Assembly (NCBI RefSeq): GCF_963855985.1
Contig: NC_087099.1
Location: 2,820,001 to 2,884,000, forward strand
Length of the DNA stretch: 64,000 nt
From: Ostrinia nubilalis
Taxonomy: Eukaryota > Arthropoda > Insecta > Lepidoptera > Crambidae
Reading direction: 5' to 3'
Below the pieces are notes generated by a model. The model saw nothing but the letters and a program-made list of their open reading frames with translations, had not been told where the DNA came from and did no database searches. A program made the translations under genes and the position numbers. Each line of letters begins with the position of its first letter. Positions within the stretch are counted from its first letter, which is position 1. This document shows positions 1 through 10,130 of the stretch, in pieces.

Positions 1-1540
1 AATACCTTACCTGTCAATAATATATTTTATGTATATTTTTAGAAATAATAAGCGTAATGTGATATGTTTTAGCTACCCTGTATATTATTTATTTATATAT
101 TATGCATGAAGCAGATTAAACATTAATATAGTTGTTTAAGGTAATGAATCTTCTTTATTTTCAATAATTGGTTATTTTATTTTTACGCCTGCATAAATAT
201 TTTGGTCAAGCTACGCACATGCAGTTAAAATTGTCAAGAGCTAACCAAGTTAAACCTTTCCATTATAATCTCACAGCAAATTACACAACACTGAATTTGT
301 GTAGCCAACTTAGAACCTGTTAAATGTATTTATGATTATTTTTATATCTCTTGACAGATAATAAGGATCAGCATTCTGTGAATTTTTGTGTACACTGCCG
401 GTAATATGTATGCTCTCATGTAGGTACTTATTACATTTATTTACAACATTTACAAATATTAATTTGCATTGTGTTTATTTATTTTTTTATATTTATGAGT
501 GCTTGTTATTACTACATAATATTCATTATTATTTTAATATTATCATCGTACCGTTTATTAATTTTGTTTAGAGCGTTATAGTACTGTTTTACCGAATAAA
601 TGCTTTGTCAGTTTCTCTCAATGTAAATATCGCTGTGAGGGAAAAAGACAAGTGTTTTAGTAATAACAATGTTATATTAATATTTTAGATTTTCACAAAA
701 GAGCGTTACACCTTAATATAATACGTATTAGTCAGTTTCGTTGTTTATTATTGTGAATGTATTTCGTAAAAAATATTTAAATTCGAAGTCTGTATGTTCA
801 TTAGAATCAGGGTTGTCCATGACATTCCAGAATGCAAAGTGTATTCTATTCTTTTGATATAATTAAAAACAAAAAAACTAAGTTTTTTTCGTTAAAAAGA
901 CTTTATAATTGCAGTTTTTGTTGGTGGTTGGCTTATAAAATAAAAATTGATTGAATACAGTTTTCTACCAAAAAAGGCACCAATTTAGCCGTATATCTAA
1001 AAAAATTGTAAAAAGTAATATTATGAGCTTCATTTATCTTTGTAAATATAATAAAATGAATTAATGATAGCCTAAAATATGCTATACGAAATATGACATT
1101 GTTGAATTATAGAAACAATAAAAGTGTGTTTCAAACTAAGTAAGTACTGTAAGTCTAAAAATATAATTCTATGTAAAATATTTTTGTAGGAGCGTTGCCT
1201 ACTAAATCCTATGAAATATGGGTGTATTGTATAATCGTCCAAACATAAAATAAAGATGTTAAGAAACAAGTAGTCACATTTTTTATTTTATTTTACTACG
1301 TCTCCTTTACTAGTAAAGAAGACCGATAAGAATAATTATTGAGGAATTCAGTATAATATAATAAAATAAATGATAGATTTAATCACATTTTAATCATAGT
1401 TTACATTTTATATAATTCACATAACGTAATAATTATCACTTAACATTACTTTTTGCCTACAAACGTGAAAAATTAAATAATTTAGATCATTAATAGTAAT
1501 TATTATTCAAAGTATCACAAATATCGGATAGAGTAACACT
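1..1540. other. AT-rich flank, no gene seen
   Basis: Very AT-rich with many stops in all frames. It lies downstream of the RNF19 stop, so it could hold the distal 3' UTR or intergenic DNA. TTTATT strings near 1275 and 1420 could be minus-strand polyadenylation signals, but such strings are common at this base composition. Confidence 0.6.
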
Positions 1541-1756
1541 GCACTGTAAGCGCGAAGCATCTATCGTAGCGGGGCTGCCAACTTCAGATTGGGGCCTTAC
1601 AATACTTATCTAGTCGTGTGCTTACTTCGAATCGATACACTCTTATATTGGCACAAAGATTGGTGCATCAGTGGACAAATACTCTATCGAGAGACGGGGA
1701 GCATGCGACCTCATCATGTTCACTACGCTAGTACACTCCGGGAAGCGGCGTCCGCA

Positions 1757-1891
1757 CTAGGGCACATCTGTCGTTGCACGATTCATTAATACTATTTCCG
1801 TTCGGATCACATCTACGTTCTCCACTGCGGCTTTCGAAACATACTCATCGGACTGCGGGACTAGAGTGCGGTGCGTCAGCGCAAAACGCAT
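1757..1891 (-). other. Short ORF, possible further C-terminal exon (unproven)
   Basis: A 44-codon ORF (MRFALTHRTLVPQSDEYVSK, then AAVENVDVIRTEIVLMN and a stop) in a GC-richer island (about 1540-2060) downstream of exon 9. It reads like protein rather than random AT-rich sequence, and some RNF19 C-termini end in a similar VxIxTEI-type string. I see no good acceptor in front of it, and no strong donor at the end of exon 9. It could be 3' UTR. Confidence 0.2.
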
Positions 1892-2052
1892 CTCGCTTCT
1901 GCTTTCTAACTCTCAATAAAACTATCAATCATATTTTTACACAACTGAGAAATTACGTATAGAGTATTTCGATCAATTTCAATCATTTTCACTTCAAACG
2001 TCCGTTTGTCCGGTGCCGGAGCGCGGTCGCGGCGGACGTATCGCCGAGGCGT

Positions 2053-2330
2053 CGATCACACATCATAATCGAACTGGTGAGCTGCGTTCATTCAAACCGG
2101 ACATAGATCACTGATATTCTTATTACGACGTCAATTGTCCCGTTACAATGAGGGCTATCGTTTTAGCGCTCACCAGTTGGCGCCTCTGTAGTGTAAGGTC
2201 CTGTCACTTGCTAGTAGCGAAGACAGTGGCGCCGGCTGGTGAGCGCGAAAATGGTAGGAGGACTATCGCATTTGCGCTCATCAAGATGGCGCCACTGTAG
2301 AGTAAGGTCCTGTCAATCGCCAGGGGTGCC
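2053..2330. repeat. Short duplicated sequences, including a GCGCTCA..TGGCGCC repeat
   Basis: Positions 2053-2135 recur at about 2524-2605 and 2811-2835. A second repeat with the core TGGCGCC and TGTAAGGTCCTGTCA-like tail occurs near 2166-2214 and 2270-2323. The latter resembles short dispersed repeats common in moth genomes. Confidence 0.6.
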
Positions 2331-2359
2331 AACTGTTAAGTATAAAAACGATAGCAGTC

Positions 2360-2524
2360 ATTCCGAATCGTCTCAGCCAAGGTTACGCGGCGGGTCGCGG
2401 CGGCGGCGCCTCAGGGTCGGGTTCGGGCGGCGCGGCGGATCCGTACAGGAACAGCGAGCGGAGGCGCGCGGCTCGCGAGGACGTGGACGGCAGGTCGTCG
2501 GGCCAGGACGCGGCGGAGGCGGCG
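2360..2524 (-). pseudogene. Duplicate of the 3' half of exon 9
   Basis: Nearly identical to 2833-3007, minus one 9-bp unit, and covering WPDDLPSTSSRA...PPPRPAA, the stop (TAA here instead of TAG) and about 20 bp beyond. It has no upstream acceptor or exon start, so it is a duplicated exon tail. It may lie in the 3' UTR of the gene. It repeats the pattern seen at exons 3, 5, 7 and 8: only the downstream part of the exon is copied, and the copy lies downstream. Confidence 0.85.
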
Positions 2525-2601
2525 ATCACACATAATCGAACTGGTGAGCTGCGTTCATTCAAACCGGACATAGATCACTGATATTCTTATTACGACGTCA
2601 A

Positions 2602-2810
2602 ATCATCATCATCATTTCAGCTATAGGACGTCCACTGCTGAACATAGGCCTCCCCCAATGACTTCCACATCGCACGGTTGGTAGCGGCCTGCATCCAGCG
2701 CCTTCCCGTTGCCTTTATCAGGTCGTCGGTCCACCTTGTGGGTGGACGTCCCACGCTGCGTTTTCCGGTACGTGGCCTCCATTCCAGAACCTTGCTGCCC
2801 CATCGGCGTC
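2602..2810 (-). mobile_element. 5'-truncated RTE-like LINE tail with 10-bp target duplication
   Basis: Minus-strand remnant reading RWTDDLIKATG.RWMQAA and ending ...EAYVQQWTS-like, followed by an (ATG)n tail: the usual 3' end of RTE-type LINEs in Lepidoptera. It is flanked by ACGACGTCAA at 2592-2601 and 2811-2820, and interrupts the 2053-2135-type repeat, so its boundaries are exact. Confidence 0.85.
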
Positions 2811-2856
2811 ACGACGTCAATTGTCTCGTTACAATTCCGAATCGTCTCAGTCACGG

Positions 2857-3146
2857 CTACGCGGCGGGTCGCGGCGGCGGCGCCTCGGGGTCGGGTTCGG
2901 GCGGCGCGGCGGATCCGTACAGGAACAGCGAGCGGAGGCGCGCGGCTCGCGAGGACGTGGACGGCAGGTCGTCGGGCCAGGACGCGGCGGACGCGGCGGA
3001 GGCGGCGTCGGGCGCCACGTCGGCCACGTCGAGGCGCGCGGCGGCGGGCGAGGGCGCGTCGTGGCCGCCCAGCGAGCCCGCCAGCGCCGCCAGCGACGGC
3101 GCTCGTAACTCCGCGTGGTGCGAGCCCGCCGACAGCGACGCGTCAC
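2857..3146 (-). CDS. RNF19: RNF19 exon 9: low-complexity C-terminal tail
   Basis: Acceptor GTGTCTTAG; the 290 nt encode residues 429-523 after the split Gly428: DASLSAGSHHAELRAPSLAA, LAGSLGG, then Ala/Asp/Ser/Pro-rich sequence (DVADVAPDAA, WPDDLPSTSSRA, RLRSLFLYGSAAPPEPDPE) to PRPAA and TAG at 2859-2857. The start resembles the GSL/SASGSH region after PSIGEG in RNF19A. GC content and CpG density are very high compared with flanks. The tail is short for the family: the stop may be genuine, or a donor just before it (GC|GTAGCC, weak) could lead to another exon further left. Confidence 0.75.
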
Positions 3147-3392
3147 CTAAGACACGAATATCAATTCAATAACTGGCCACGCATTATGGCATCTTAGAAA
3201 TAATAAAGAATCGAGTGCAATCTGCAACGCGGTGTCTTTAAACATTTCGATAAATGAATACTACTTCTAGTAGGTGATCAGTCGCTCGCGACACTGTCTC
3301 GTTATCACCGACGTCATTCCAGACTTCATCATAAATATTAAACAAACAAAACACAATCAAAAGGCACAAGAAGTTCGTTATGATGACGTCTA

Positions 3393-3602
3393 AAGCCTGG
3401 TCCGTGAGCACGTAGAATTTTGTCCAATGACCCCAAGCTACCCAACCTTATCGCTCACGTATAATTATATTGCTGTCGCGACTGTGCGACTGGCACCCGC
3501 AGTGAGTGTGCGAGCGCGACAGCAACATAATTACGCGCGAGCGATAAGGATGGGTAGCTTCGGGTCATTGGACAAAATTCTACGTGTTTACGGACCAGGC
3601 TT
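3393..3602. mobile_element. Palindromic MITE, TA target site
   Basis: Terminal inverted repeats start AAGCCTGGTCCGTGAGCACG and the interior is a long hairpin around TTTTGTCCAATGACCCC. TA flanks at 3391-3392 and 3603-3604. It is the same family as 7319-7597 and the single arm at 4620-4733. The TA target site suggests mobilisation by a Tc1/mariner-type enzyme. Confidence 0.8.
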
Positions 3603-3668
3603 TAGCCGCATAAACAAATGCCGGCGCATCACTGCGCAGCACCACGCCGTACACGTAACTGGGACGCC

Positions 3669-3846
3669 TAGACATAGCGGGTGACGTCAGCGTCGAGGTC
3701 GGGCGCGTCGTCGAAGCGCGGCGGCGGCGGCTGGTACACTAGACATGGCGGGTGACGTCACTCACCGATGCTGGGCTCGAGGCGGCGCGAGGCGGCGTCG
3801 AGGTCGGGCGCGTCGTCGAAGCGCGGCGGCGGCGGCTGGTACACTA
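3669..3846 (-). repeat. 105-bp tandem repeat of the exon 8 tail and donor
   Basis: The 3' 75 or so bases of exon 8, its GTGAGT donor and about 25 bp of intron are repeated with a 105-bp period: one full unit at 3766-3846 and a truncated one at about 3689-3742. The full unit read from TCTAG to its donor would be 78 nt and phase 1-1, but only 27 nt separate it from the exon 8 donor, too short for an intron, so it is unlikely to be spliced. Confidence 0.9.
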
Positions 3847-3870
3847 GACATGGCGGGTGACGTCACTCAC

Positions 3871-4060
3871 CGATGCTGGGCTCGAGGCGGCGCGAGGCGG
3901 CGTCGAGGTCGGGCGCGTCGTCGAAGCGCGGCGGCGGCGGCTGGGGCCCGCAGCCGCCGGCGCGACACAGCGACACCGGCACCACGCCGTACACGTAGAA
4001 CAGCAGGATCGGCACGCCGATGCCCACCGCCAGACCCGCCACCAGCGGAGACACCACCAG
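3871..4060 (-). CDS. RNF19: RNF19 exon 8: second membrane segment and cytosolic motif
   Basis: Acceptor TATCCCCAG, donor ATCG|GTGAGT. The 190 nt encode residues 365-427: [38 protein letters not shown], then [20 protein letters not shown] and LEPSIG. The YVYGVVP.SLCR.GGCG block is nearly invariant in RNF19 proteins. It ends in phase 1. The tail of the exon is repeated twice downstream (3669-3846). Confidence 0.94.
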
Positions 4061-4346
4061 CTGGGGATATAACGTCACAGTTAGAAAAAAAAACGACTAA
4101 AGTTCAAGGCGATTAGCAGATCAGTCCCCCTAGACAAGTTGCATTTTTTGATCGAATCGAAAATCGAATCTGTCATAACTCCATACATAAAAAAGGTCTT
4201 TCGACCACTTTTCGACTGGTTTGCGATAACTCTCTTCAAACTATAATAACGCGACGCTAGCGCTACGTCGACCCGCCGCTCAGCAATGGCTCCGCGTCGA
4301 CGCTGCGCAAGCGCTTGCAAGACATCGGCACTTGATAGATGCTAGT

Positions 4347-4488
4347 TCGTTCGTTTCAGCCAAGGCCTCCCCCAAGGTTTTCCACAATGAACGGTCCTGC
4401 GCTGCCCGCATCCAGGCTCTTCCCGTGACCTTTACCAGATCGTCGGTCCACCTAGTAGGAGGCCTGCCCACGCTACGTCTTCCAGCCC
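4347..4488 (-). mobile_element. RTE-like LINE tail fragment with 13-bp target duplication
   Basis: Encodes GRPPTRWTDDLVKVTGRAW... (minus strand), the C-terminal tail of an RTE-like LINE ORF. GATAGATGCTAGT repeats at 4334-4346 and 4489-4501 mark the insertion. It landed within the exon 7-derived repeat region. Confidence 0.8.
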
Positions 4489-4619
4489 GATAGATGCTAG
4501 TGTGGGGGTTCTAAGGCAGGGTACTCACCTGCCATGTAGCACGTAACGTAGCATGTAACGTGTCCAACCTTCAAGTTAGTACGGCTCGTCCACGGTCGTC
4601 GCGTATCTAAAGCTCGCAC

Positions 4620-4733
4620 ACTCACTGCGGCCGCCCGTCGCACAGTCGCGACAGCAATATAATTACGCGCGAGCGATAAGGATGGGTAGCTTGGGGTCAT
4701 TGGACAAAATTCTACGTGCTCACAGACCAGACT
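4620..4733. mobile_element. One arm of the TA-flanked MITE
   Basis: Matches the right arm of 3393-3602 (ATAATTACGCGCGAGCGATA, TCATTGGACAAAATTCTACG, ending CAGACTA). The left arm is missing or decayed. Confidence 0.7.
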
Positions 4734-4899
4734 ATAGCTGCGAGCTCCTGGATCCTACTGCGATCCGCCGTTGTGCACGCAGTGATACCGCCAGTCGGCG
4801 GGTCGCTGCGATCTCCCTGCGAACCACGCGCGAGCAGCTGGCAGCGGGCTAGTGCCTATGTACTCACTTGATATAGAGCTACATGACTAGATGAGTACC

Positions 4900-6017
4900 C
4901 TGGTTAATACTCACAGCAGCAGCGACGGCAGCGGCTACGGCAGCACGACGGCGGGCGGGCGGAGCACGACGCAGCCGGCGGTGCGCGCGGCGGCCGGCCC
5001 ACAGCGGCAGCCCCACCCAATGACACTTGATAGACGCTATGTGGGGTCTTTATGGAGATTGTACCCACAGCGGCAGCCCCACCAGCAGCGAGTATCGAAC
5101 GTCGTCGTCTCGTCAGCACCTGCGCTGCTTCGCCGCGGCATCAACTCTCTTCAAACTCTCTCTTCACGCCAGCGCTACGTAGATCCGACCGTTCGACGCG
5201 TTCGGCAGCCGCTTAGAGACTTCGCAGCGACGAGGTTCCGCGAGCGCTGGCAAGACAACCACACTCGATAGACGCTATGTGGGGTCTTTATGAAGTTTCT
5301 ACTCACAGCAGCAGCAACGGCGGCAGCTACAGCAGCACGACGGCGGGCAGGCGGCGCACGACGCAGCCGGCGGTGCGCGCGGCGGCCGGCCCACAGCGGC
5401 AGCCCCACCAGCAGCGAGTATCGAACGTCGTCTCGGCAGCGCCTAAACTAAATAACGCGACGCCAGCGCTACGTAGATCCGACCGTTCGACGCGTTCGGC
5501 AGCCGCTTAGAGACTTCGCAGCGACGAGGTTCCGCGAGCGCTGGCAAGACAACCACACTCGATAGACGCTATGTGGGATCTTTATGCAGATTGTACTTAC
5601 AGCAGCAGCGACGGCAGCGGCTACGGCAGCACGACGGCGCAGCGCGTATCGAACGTTGTCGTCTCGTCAGCGCCTGCGCTGCTTCGCCGCGGCATCAACT
5701 CTCTTCAAACTATAATAACGCGACGCCAGCGCTACGTCGATCCGCCGCTCAGCAATAGCGCCGCGTCGACGCTGCGCAAGCGCTTGCAAGGCAACGACGC
5801 TTCGCTCGAAAGATGCTATGCTGCGGTGGGCTAAGATGGGAGTTTTTATAGAGATTGTACTCACAGCAGCAGCGACGGCAGCGGCTACGGCAGCACGACG
5901 GCGGGCGGGCGGCGCACGACGCAGCCGGCGGTGCGCGCGGCGGCCGGCCCACAGCGGCAGCCCCACCCAATGACACTTGATAGACGCTAGTGTCGGGGTC
6001 CTAATAGAGGTACTCAC
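4900..6017 (-). repeat. Tandem partial copies of exon 7 tail, donor and intron start
   Basis: Copies of the exon 7 tail (WAGRRAHRRLRRAPPARRR ... AAVAAA plus GTGAGT-type donor) lie at about 5858-5967, 5304-5412 and 4906-5017, with a short one at 5596-5640. They alternate with a second GC-rich unit (containing CAGCGCTACGT and GCGCAAGCGCTTGCAA-like strings) at about 5095-5260, 5430-5560 and 5655-5800, with a relic at 4240-4320. Sequences between copies share GATAGACGCTATGTGGG. No copy has a convincing acceptor, so these look like non-coding duplications of the exon-intron junction. Confidence 0.88.
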
Positions 6018-6252
6018 AGCAGCAGCGACGGCAGCGGCTACAGCAGCACGACGGCGGGCGGGCGGAGCACGACGCAGCCGGCGGTGCGCGCGGCGGCCGG
6101 CCCACAGCGGCAGCCCCACCAGCAGCGCCGGCAGCGCCACGCCCGCCACGACCGCTATGCCCAGCGGCGCGCCCGCGAGCGTGCCCAGCTGCCAGAGAAG
6201 CTTCTTCTTGCGCGACCACGGCTTCTTGCCCCAGAACGTGCAGCCGCTCGGG
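6018..6252 (-). CDS. RNF19: RNF19 exon 7: first membrane segment and basic loop
   Basis: Acceptor GTTCCAG, donor GCT|GTGAGT. The 235 nt encode residues 287-364: PSGCTFWGKKPWSRKKKLLW, then a hydrophobic stretch LGIAVVAGVALPALLVGLPL, then WAGRRAHRRLRRAPPARRR and an Ala/Val-rich start of the second membrane segment. It ends in phase 0. In RNF19 proteins these segments anchor the ligase in internal membranes (family knowledge). The 3' half of this exon with its donor is copied several times downstream (4900-5970). Confidence 0.92.
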
Positions 6253-6353
6253 CTGGAACACCAAGCGTTTGTGTGAAACGAAACGCAAACGGAAGGTAAG
6301 GAAAAGATGTGTGAGCGAGAGGGGAGAGGTGATATAAGATGGCGGATTGATAA

Positions 6354-6712
6354 GGCCCAAAACAGACGGTGAAACGCAACTGCAACTGCTAGTTACTTTT
6401 GAGTTGCATCTAAGTTTCTGCCATAGGGCTATATTTCACCGGGACACCATGGCGGCGCAACCAGTCGCCCGCTACCAACAAAACGTATACAGCTCTATAG
6501 AGAGTTACTCACCTGGTGTCCGTTTGGTTGCGCAAAGCTGTATACATTTTGTTGGTAGCGGCTACTAGTTGCGCCGCCATGGTGTCCCGGTGAAATATAG
6601 GCCATTGTGTCCGTTGAGAGACCACACATGACGCGACCAGTTTGAAACTTTCAGTTTCATTCATAAGAATCATCAGAAAGTTGCAGTTTCGTTTTACCGT
6701 CTGTTCTGGGCC
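6354..6712. mobile_element. Hairpin MITE, PIF/Harbinger-like, TAA target duplication
   Basis: Imperfect inverted repeats running GGCCCARAACAGACGGT... inward to a near-perfect hairpin around CACCGGGACACCATGGCG. TAA flanks at 6351-6353 and 6713-6715 fit the 3-bp target of PIF/Harbinger elements. It lies in the intron between exons 6 and 7. Confidence 0.75.
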
Positions 6713-7138
6713 TAAGAGTACGGTGTGAATACAGCAAGATTTACTTGAAACACGCATTTATTTCTTGCGACTATCCCACATTTGTTTCTAAGTGCTAAAA
6801 CCTGCCGATAGATGTCGGTGTGCAGAATTAACTCGCGCTAATAAAGTACTCACTTCACACAGTTCACACCTCATATTTCAATCTTGTCGTATGAATGAAA
6901 TTCACTATAAATTCAATATAGGAACTCATTATACATTTGGAACAATATGTTCCTTATGCTGATCTCATAAGGTTAATTTTTATTTAGGTAAAGTATTAAC
7001 TTTGAACTTTATGTTGCTAACACCGTAGCTCAGAGTTACGGTAACAACTACTAGCTCTTAACCCAGACTCAGTCCCTAGTCATACCTCATTAGCCTACAA
7101 CAAAATTTCTGTTAATCAGTAGTTTATCATGTCCTCAC

Positions 7139-7280
7139 CTAAGGTAGTGCAGATCAGAGACCTCCTTCATGCAGAGCCAGCAGAACTCGGCGCCGCACAC
7201 GCAGCACACCATGTGGTTGCACGAGCCGTCCTCCACCTTCACGATCAGCACCGAGCAGCGCGGGCACGGCTTCACTTCGC
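7139..7280 (-). CDS. RNF19: RNF19 exon 6: RING2 with catalytic cysteine
   Basis: Acceptor GTCGCAG, donor CTTAG|GTGAGG. The 142 nt encode residues 240-285: [46 protein letters not shown]. The DGSCNHM motif holds the cysteine (Cys259) that in RBR ligases accepts ubiquitin from the E2 before transfer to substrate; the remaining Cys/His residues bind zinc. It ends in phase 2 and joins exon 7 to give LHYLSPSGCTFW, a family signature. No duplicate copies are found. It is intact, so the main product should be catalytically competent. Confidence 0.95.
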
Positions 7281-7318
7281 CTGCGACATACAAAATCATC
7301 ATAAAGTCATTTTGACTA

Positions 7319-7597
7319 AAGCCCGGTCCGTGAGCACGTACGGTCAACAGCACGTCAACGTAAACACTGTGGTATCTTACGTAGTTGCGATAGGGGCGAC
7401 TTTGCAACGAAAATGTATAGCTTGATGTGCTGTCGACTGTACAATTTTGTCCAATGACCCCTAGCTACCCATCCTTATCGCTCGCGCGTAATTATATTGA
7501 GTGTGCGAGCGCAATAGCAACATAATTACGCGCGAGCGATAAGGATGGGTAGCTAGGGGTCATTGGACAAAATTCTACGTGCTCACGGACCAGACTT
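7319..7597. mobile_element. TA-flanked MITE, second copy, with a 100-bp insertion in one arm
   Basis: Termini AAGCCCGGTCCGTGAGCACG and ...CGGACCAGACTT with TA flanks at 7317-7318 and 7598-7599. The left arm carries about 100 bp of unrelated sequence (7340-7440) absent from the 3393 copy. Confidence 0.75.
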
Positions 7598-7983
7598 TAC
7601 ATTGCAGGAGCACACCCTCTCTAATTTACTAAGGCAAGTGGAGGAATGTGTCTAAACTCCTCACACTAGCCAAACGGGTTGGGGAAGTCTGTGATGTTCA
7701 ACGCCACAGAGAAAGCGAAGACAGATAGATCGGATGAATTAAGAGTGAGCCATCATAAACACAGCACAGCGAACTCACGAATGCTATTTTGTCTAGAGGG
7801 CAGGTCCTTGGGACAAAGAAAGTTGAAACTGCTGCACTCTGAAATATATCAGAAGAATATAGCAGCAGTTTGATTTTGAAGTCTTCCCTCTTTCGACTTT
7901 GTCTCGGAGGTTGGCCAGGGCCTACACTGGTTTTATTGACAATCAAGCTGTGGGTTCTACACAGGAGTTCCATCAGTAAATAG

Positions 7984-10130
7984 CTGTTACTGACCGTGGT
8001 AGCAGCACGGCGCTGACTCTATTGGCGCTCCAGCTGTAAATTTTACACAGCAGTTGAAGTAGTAAACAGGCGCTACTGACGTCTGCGTGGGGTGCCAGGC
8101 CGCCTTGTAGTGATAGCAGACTGAAGCTGACTTTATTGTCGGTTCAGCTGTAGACTCTAGACAGGAGTTGCACCAGTAGGAATATTTGTCACTTACCATG
8201 GTCGAAGTCTGTGTGCGAGGGCTGCGGCGCGCCGCGTCGCAGGTCTGTGAGGGGTGCCAGGCCGCCTTGCAGTGGTAGCAGAACGACGCTGACTCTATAG
8301 GCGATCCAGCTATTGATCCTAGACAGCAGTAGCACAGGGAATAGCCTGGTTACTGACCGTGGTCGAGGTCTGTGGTCGAGGTCTGTGCGCGCGGCGTCGC
8401 AGCCTTAACCGGTTCGCGTGAGGTGGCCATCTTGCAGTGGGCTGCGGCGCGCGGCGTCTAACGTCTGCGTAGGGTGCCAGGCCGCCTTGTAGTGGTAGCA
8501 GAAGACGCTGACTCTATTGGTGGTCCGTCCAGCTGTAGATTCCTTGACAGCGAATAACTGTTACTGACCGTGGTCGAGGTCTGTGTGCGAGGGCTGCGGC
8601 GCGCGCGGCGGCGGCTGGCGGCTGCGGCGCGCCGCGTCACAGGTCTGCGTGGGGTGCCAGGCCGCCTTGCAGTGGTAGCAGACGCTGACTCTATAGGCGA
8701 TCCAGCTGTTGATCCTAGACAGCAGTAGCACAGGGCACAGCCTGGTTACTAACCATGGTCGAGGTCTATGCGCGAGGGCTGCGGCGCGCCGCGTCACAGG
8801 TCTGCGTGGGGTGCCAGGCCGCCTTGCAGTGGTAGCAGACGCTGACTCTATAGGCGATCCAGCTGTTGATCCTAGACAGCAGTAGCACAGGGAAGCCTGT
8901 TACTGACCGTGGTCGAGGTCTGTGTAAGGGCTGCGGCGCGCGGCGTCCAACATCTGCGTGGGGTGCCAGGCCGCCTTGCAGTGGTAGCAGACGACGCCGA
9001 CTCTATAGGCTATCCAGCTGTTGATCCTAGACAGCAGTAGCACAGGGAACAGCCTGGTACTGACCGTGGTCGAGGTCTGTGTGCGAAGGCTGCGGCGCGC
9101 GCGGCGGCGGCTGGCGGCTGCGGCGCGCGGCGTCACAGGTCTGCGTGGGGTGCCAGGCCGCCTTGCAGTGGTAGCAGACGACGCCGACACCGTTGAGCAA
9201 ACCGACAGCAGTAGCAAAGTACAGCATGTTACTGACCGTGGTCGAGGTCTGTGTGCGAGGGTTGCGGCGCGGCGCGGCGTCGCAAGTCTGCGTGGGGTGC
9301 CAGGCCGCCTTGCAGTGGTAGCAGACGACGCTGACTCTATAGGCGGTCCAGCTGTAGATCCTAGACAGCAGTAGCACAGGGAACCTGTTACTGACCGTGG
9401 TCGAGGTCTGTGTGCGAGGGCTGCGGCGCGCGGCGTCCAACGTCTGCGTGGGGTGCCAGGCCGCCTTGTAGTGGTAGCAGAAGACGCTGACTCTATTGGT
9501 GGTCCATCCAGCTGTAGATTCTAGACAGCGAATAACTGTTACTGACCGTGGTCGAGGTCTGTGTGCGAGGGCTGCGGCGCGCGCGGCGGCGGCTGGCGGC
9601 TGCGGCGCGCGGCGTCACAGGTCTGCGTGGGGTGCCAGGCCGCCTTGCAGTGGTAGCAGACGCTGACTCTATAGGCGATCCAGCTGTGGATCCTAGACAG
9701 CAGTAGCACAGGGAATAGCCTGGTTACTGACCGTGGTCGAGGTCTATATACGAGACCTTGGGCGCGCGGCGTCGCAGCCTTAACCGGTTCGCGTGAGGTG
9801 GCCATCTTGCAGTGGGCTGCGGCGCGCGGCGTCTAACGTCTGCGTAGGGTGCCAGGCCGCCTTGTAGTGGTAGCAGAAGACGCTGACTCTATTGGTGGTC
9901 CATCCAGCTGTAGATTCTAGACAGCGAATAGCTGTTACTGACCGTGGTCGAGGTCTGTGTGCGAGGGCTGCGGCGCGCGCGGCGGCGGCTGGCGGCTGCG
10001 GCGCGCCGCGTCACAAGTCTGCGTGGGGTGCCAGGCCGCCTTGCAGTGGTAGCAGAACGACACTGACTCTATAGGCTATCCAGCTGTTGATCCTAGACAG
10101 CAGTAGCACAGGGAACAGCCTGTTACTGAC
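7984..10130 (-). repeat. Tandem array of 12 partial copies of exon 5 plus donor and intron start
   Basis: Units of about 147-228 bp each contain the segment [15 protein letters not shown]...DLDH, the donor and 60-90 bp of intron. Copies are recognised by the conserved GCCAGGCCGCCTTG string (plus strand) near 8094, 8256, 8476, 8656, 8813, 8964, 9152, 9299, 9455, 9633, 9851 and 10029; the one at 10218 is exon 5 itself. Copies differ by indels: some lack the proline linker, several read on in the wrong frame ([11 protein letters not shown] instead of SHTDLDH), and the bases just before CYHC vary. Only the 10029 copy keeps frame at both ends. The leftmost unit (7984-8080) is mostly intronic and decayed. 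Confidence 0.92.
9943..10062 (-). CDS. Possible cassette exon: intact duplicate of the IBR exon tail
   Basis: First copy downstream of exon 5. Read from an acceptor-like AGTCAG (AG at 10063-10064) to the donor CACG|GTCAGT, it is exactly 120 nt and phase 1 at both ends. It could therefore be spliced between exons 5 and 6 with no frame change. It would add 40 residues: [17 protein letters not shown], the proline linker and SHTDLDH, that is, a second CxxC..H..C half-site. The intron separating it from exon 5 would be 68 nt, short but feasible in insects. The pyrimidine tract is weak. Whether it is used cannot be told from sequence; it may simply be the least decayed unit of the array. Confidence 0.35.

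Noticed and set aside
2239..3197. Several overlapping Arg/Ala/Gly-rich ORFs on both strands
   Set aside because: They are shadows of exon 9 and its duplicate; very high GC removes stop codons in all frames.
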